Positions 59,909-64,000 of a DNA stretch of 64,000 bases are shown here, in pieces. Origin of the DNA: Drosophila pseudoobscura (Eukaryota; Arthropoda; Insecta; Diptera; Drosophilidae); the NCBI RefSeq assembly GCF_009870125.1, contig NC_046679.1:21018001-21082000 (forward strand), read 5' to 3'. The notes beneath the pieces were generated by a model. The model made no database searches. It was given only the letters and a program-made list of their open reading frames with translations, and was not told the DNA's origin. The number at the start of each line of letters is the position of its first letter. Position 1 is the stretch's first letter. The translations under genes and the position numbers were made by a program.

Positions 59909-60820
59909 ATGTCGATGTTCAGCTCCTGTGAAGTGTGTGGCGATCAGAGCTCGGGGAAGCACTACGGCGTCTCCTGCTGTGATGGATGCTCCTGCTTCTT
60001 CAAGCGCAGCGTGAGGAAGGGCAACCACTATGCCTGCATTGCCATTAAGGGAAACTGCATCGTGGATAAGGCGCGCAGGAATTGGTGTCCCTTTTGCCGC
60101 TTTCAGCGGTGTCTGGCGGTGGGCATGAATGTGGCTGCCGTTCAGGATGAGCGGGGTCCGAGGAACCAGCAGGCGACAGCCGTCTACAGGTACAGCCGCA
60201 GATCTATGCCGTCGCCACGCCTGCCTCAAACGGTGGTTGCTGCAGCAGGAGGGGGTCAGGCGTTGCACTTTCAAATACTCGCTCAGATTCTGGTCACCTG
60301 CCTGCGACAGGCGATGGCGAACGAACAGTTTAGCAGCCTGGAGCGTCCTCAACAGGATGCTATCCTCCAGGTGGTGTGGAGCGAGATCTTTATACTGCGG
60401 GCCTCGCACTGGTCTCTGGATATCAGTGCTATGATCGATGGCTGTGGGAATGATCAGCTAAAACGACTAATATACGAGGCCCAACAACTAAGGGCCGATG
60501 TCTTGGAACTGAACTTTCTTGAGACGTTGATTTTGTGCAGGAAAGGTGAGTACTACTACAGGGACTGGACTGGAAGTATAAGTATATAAAGTATTGCGTT
60601 CTTTGCAGAACTCGCTCTCAGTGCGGAGTATGCCATTATCCTTGGAACCCACTCGAATGGCGCTTTAATGTCTCTGGCGCGTTACACTTTGCATCAGTCG
60701 AACTATTTGCGCTTTGGACAGCTTCTACTGGGGCTGCGACAGCTCTGCTTACGCCGATTTGATTGTGCTTTGTCCTGTATGTTTCGAACAGTGGTTAGGG
60801 ATATTTTAAAAACACTTTAA
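59909..60820 (+). CDS. Hr83: orphan nuclear receptor Hr83 (NR2E/PNR-like)
   Basis: Two exons, 59909-60545 and 60609-60820, give 282 residues. The DNA-binding domain starts at [20 protein letters not shown] and runs through [18 protein letters not shown] and a second zinc module ending near [14 protein letters not shown]. The P-box reads CDGCSC, where most receptors have CxGCxG; from memory this is characteristic of Hr83. A short ligand-binding-like region follows (LAQ-type helices, [27 protein letters not shown]). The protein ends DILKTL without a recognisable AF-2 activation helix. An upstream in-frame ATG at 59837 lies before a TATA box, so 59909 is chosen. It would be a nuclear DNA-binding regulator; its ligand and targets are unknown. 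Confidence 0.85.
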
Positions 60821-61104
60821 TTAGTAACTAAATTAAAATAAACTAAATCTTAAAAACTCCCGCCTTAAATGTTGCTTGGGCTTTGCAGCATGTATAGCAG
60901 CACTTAAATATAAAAACTCTATCGATATTTTATTATCTGAAACTATCGATTAGCATTGTGCCATTCCATCAGCTGTTTGCTCCATTGCCAGCCATTCCAA
61001 GAACGCTTTGGCAACGAAACACCGCGTCAATTTTGTTTTAAGTGAAAATTTTCATAATTTGCATGGAATTTTAATTGAAACCCCTCGAAAACACACACAA
61101 AAGT
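60821..61104 (+). promoter_or_regulatory. Fip1 promoter with DRE and E-box
   Basis: Between Hr83 and Fip1: a perfect DRE TATCGATA at 60920-60927, a second TATCGAT at 60944-60950, and ATCAGCTGTT at 60968-60977 (AWCAGCTGWT). This is a classic TATA-less housekeeping arrangement about 130-190 bases before the start codon. Confidence 0.7.
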
Positions 61105-63291
61105 ATGGCTGATGACGCGAACGAGGATAGCTGGCTGTACGGCACCTCGAATCCGGACTCCACCACAAACGAGATTGGCAACGGCGACGATGCTCTGGCG
61201 GCCGAACACGAGGCTCAGGCGCTGGCTGCCGTGGTGGCCGGCGACAAGCCGGGCTCCAGTGCCGCCTCCCTGTTGCCTGGTTTTCCCAAGGAGGAGGTGC
61301 CCGAGTACAGCGAATTCGATGATCCCGCCGAAGAAATGGAGGAGGACGAAGCGGCGCTGCCGGACACCACAGGCCGCCATGCGAGGGTACGAGACGAGGC
61401 CAGAGAGGAGGCGAGAACGCCACCAGACCAGGACGAGGACGAAGAAATGGACGAGGGTCCGGCCAGAAAGGAGCGCAACGGTTCCGGCTCCGATGAGGAT
61501 GATGACGATGACTCGGATGACGATATCAATGTGGTGATTGGCGACATCAAGCAGGCGCCGAGCACATTCAACATTAAACAGCGTCCCAATCTTTTGGCGG
61601 GTGGTACGGCTGCCGACAAGGCCAAGCCGGCTGGCCAGGCGGGAAAGTTCAGTATCGAGGATTTCGAGGGTGCCGGCACCATCAATGGCGTGGCTGTACA
61701 CGAGTTTAGTATCGATTCGCTGGAGGAGAAGCCGTGGCGGAAGCCGGGCGCGGACATCACGGACTACTTCAACTACGGCTTCAACGAGGAGACGTGGCGG
61801 GCCTACTGCGAGCGGCAGAAGCGCTTCCGCGTGGCAGAAAGCGGCGTCGGTCTGGCTAGTCTCACCCAAAACGTGAGTCAGAATGCTCCCATTGGCATCC
61901 TGAATGATGGTGGCATGAATATGGGTCCTCCGGGGATGCACAACATGCCGCCGATGATGGGCATGAACGATGTTGGCATGCAGATGCCGCCGCCGGGCAT
62001 GCCTCCACCCAACATGATGCAGCACCAGCCACGGCCGGGCATGGGCATGATGCAGCGACCGCCGCGTCCCATTTCCACCACGGGAGGCGGTGTCAAAGAG
62101 AATGCCATCCAGGTGATGACGGCCGAGTGTCGGGAATATTCGCGCGGCGGCCTGGGACCCATGGCGCCCAATTTCCCACCGCCGGGCGCCTCCGATGAAC
62201 CCTTCTTCCACGAGCCAGAGCCCTTCGACTATGGCTACGAGCCCACTCAGGAATCGCAATGGGGCAACGACAATCCCGGCTGGGTGCCCACCGGCATCAA
62301 GGAGCTGACGCCCGGCCACGCTCACATTCATCAGCCGCCGCCCGGAATGCCGCCGCAAATGAATGTGCCGCCTCCCCAGATGGGCGGACCACCTCCTCAA
62401 CTCCGCGGCATGATGCCACCCAATATGCGAATGCCACCCAATATGAGTGAGTCTTGATTGAGTCCTTGATCCGTGGTCTGATTACTCATGCATTGATTTA
62501 ATTTCAGATATGGGACCCCCGCATGGAATGATGATGGGTCCTGGGAATGGACCGCCGCCGGGGATGAGAATGGGTATGGCGCCGCCACAGCGAATGCCCA
62601 TGGGCGGTAACAACAATGGAAATATCAGCAATTTGGCCTCATCATCCTCCGCCTCCTCCTCAGATCGCGGGGGCTACGACGATGAGCGCGAACGACGGCG
62701 GCGTGAAAAGGACAAGCAGATCAAGAAGGATCTGGTAGGTTACATCCATCCTTCATGCACTGCTCGGATCTTCTAAAGAATGTTTTTTAATGCTTACAGC
62801 TCCGCAAGGACTTCCTCGAGATGCTGCGGGAACGTCACGACATCGAGAGGCATACGCGGTGGTATGACATCAAGAAAAAGTTCGAAGCGGATCCCCGGTA
62901 CCGAGCCTTGGACTCGACCTATCGCGAGGAGTACTTCGATGACTATCTGCACATGCTGAAGGATGAGAAGCGCAAAGAGCGCGATGTGAAGGAACGCGAT
63001 CGTCATCGCGACAAGGAGCGATCTCGAGACAAGGACAAGGAGAAAGATGGCAAGGACAAAGACAAGGAAAAGGACAAGGACAAGGAGAAAGAAGAAAGAA
63101 AGGAGAGCTCCCGTGTACGTTCCCGCTCCCGCGACAAGTCCAGTCGCCGCAAATCAAAATCCCGCGAAAAGGATCGCAGCGAACGCAGCAGCAAAACGGG
63201 TGGCAGCAGTTCAGGAGCCACCTCTGGCTCATCGTCCAGTCGCGGCGACAAGAAAAAGTCGCATCGCAAGGACAAGGAAGAGGAGGAATAG
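61105..63291 (+). CDS. Fip1: Fip1, CPSF polyadenylation factor subunit, with C-terminal FF domain
   Basis: Exons 61105-62446, 62508-62734 and 62800-63291 join in phase to 686 residues. The N-terminus is acidic (DDDDDSDDDINVVIGDIKQ), as in Fip1 proteins that contact poly(A) polymerase. The Fip1 motif lies near residues 200-235 (SLEEKPWRKPGADITDYFNY, GFNEETWRAYCERQKRFR) and binds CPSF30. A Met/Pro/Gly-rich region follows, with a conserved NPGWVPTGIKEL. The last exon, unlike human FIP1L1, encodes an FF-type domain ([39 protein letters not shown]) and a Lys/Arg/Asp/Ser tail. This part matches TCERG1's third FF exon at 50 of 62 residues. Fip1 acts in the nuclear mRNA 3'-end processing complex. Poly(A) signal AATAAATAAG is near 63434. 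Confidence 0.93.
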
Positions 63292-64000
63292 CATTTGTTT
63301 AGATACTACATGGAAGACGAGGGAGAAGCAGCTCCACCCTAAGCTGCCGATCCACACACAAAACACACACAATCCAAAATACACAAAACGAAGCGAAAAA
63401 TTTTGAAAGAGAAAAGAAAGAAAAAACACTTCCAATAAATAAGATAAAAACCCAACAAATGTATCAACGAAATGGGAGAACACTGGGGAATCGAAGGAAG
63501 AAAGGAATTCTCTTAGGTTTTGGGGAATTCTTCAGCTAAACAAAACGTTCGATTTAAGGTTGTACTTCTTCAGATATATTTTTCTTGTAAATCAAAAGGT
63601 TCCACTGTAATTTCTACTCAAATTCAAAATTCAAATTTAATCACACAAAAATCTGTGGGAATTTTAAGTTCTCTCCCTCTCAAAAAGAAACGTTAAAAAA
63701 TATCAGGAAAATCCTTTACATATTTAATTCCGCCGCATTGTCGCTGCAACAATACACACACAAAAAAATGACCTGAAAGATTTAAAATGAAAACATTTAA
63801 TCCACTCCCCCGAGTTACATGGCAAGAGGCAACAGAGGATATCATCCCGCACTTGAACGGCCTGTCCAATTGGTTTACGAGTATTTTCATTCGATGTTCA
63901 GTGGTTTTTGCTTCTGTGTGTGTTTGACATTTAAATTAATAACAACCGAGAGGATTTTTAAATAAGTTTATGCATTTATTTATTTGTTCAGGTGAGAAGA
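63292..64000. other. Fip1 3' UTR and downstream DNA
   Basis: AT-rich, with an AATAAATAAG poly(A) signal near 63434. Nothing recognisable lies in the last 550 bases. Confidence 0.5.

Noticed and set aside
61027-62400. 457-codon minus-strand frame across Fip1
   Set aside because: His/Arg-rich antisense artefact of a GC-rich coding exon; the + strand matches Fip1.
1-64000. tRNA, rRNA, snRNA or CRISPR features
   Set aside because: No tRNA T-arm consensus with a matching cloverleaf and no regularly spaced CRISPR-type repeats with unique spacers were seen. miRNA hairpins could not be excluded by eye.

Overview
This window looks like nuclear DNA of a Drosophila-type fly. The genes have short introns with GT-AG borders, and the proteins match Drosophila families closely: TFIIF-alpha, Pak, Godzilla, Dementin/TMCC, Hr83 and Fip1. 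CAG/GCN trinucleotide runs, poly-C tracts and GA/GT microsatellites are abundant, and core promoters carry DRE (TATCGATA), Ohler motif 1 (GGTCACACT) and AWCAGCTGWT sites. From memory, several of these genes lie in polytene section 83 of D. melanogaster (Muller element E), so this is probably the same block in a relative. The exact species cannot be named from the sequence.

Layout: 1-19.5 kb holds no recognisable protein gene. It is AT-rich and repeat-rich, with two possible untranslated first exons (ending near 1090 and 9190) and several degenerate tandem repeats. It probably contains upstream exons, introns and regulatory DNA of the gene that follows. 19.6-24.6 kb (+) is the nine-exon TMCC/Dementin gene. 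25.8-26.1 kb holds a broken RpLP0 retrocopy. 27.4-29.5 kb (-) is the PA-TM-RING ubiquitin ligase Godzilla. 32.0-33.9 kb (-) is TFIIF-alpha, sharing a compact divergent promoter with a six-finger C2H2 gene (34.1-35.8 kb, +). 36.0-39.4 kb (-) is a secreted CAP-domain protein with a very long low-complexity tail. 39.4-41.3 kb (-) is the HEATR3/Syo1 homologue, divergent from TCERG1 (41.8-47.5 kb, +). 50.5-54.8 kb (-) is group I Pak, with a long upstream region to about 58.5 kb. 59.9-60.8 kb (+) is the orphan nuclear receptor Hr83, and 61.1-63.3 kb (+) is Fip1.

The genes do not form one pathway. They are mostly housekeeping genes of RNA polymerase II transcription and mRNA processing (TFIIF-alpha, TCERG1, Fip1), ribosome assembly (HEATR3), signalling (Pak) and endosomal ubiquitination (Godzilla), plus two fast-evolving or specialised genes (the CAP protein and Hr83).

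The most interesting signals are these. Fip1 ends in an FF domain and charged tail that closely match the third FF domain of TCERG1 on the same strand 17 kb away, with the same intron position and phase. The CAP protein carries about 410 extra residues of Ala/Glu/Gly repeats, an acidic block and an Arg-rich end. A 12-nt in-frame microexon candidate lies in the Pak p21-binding region. A duplicated promoter-like element combines motif 1 with arrays of TATACCG. An exon-like + strand fragment lies inside the CAP gene intron. All exon borders were read by eye and not checked against transcripts.
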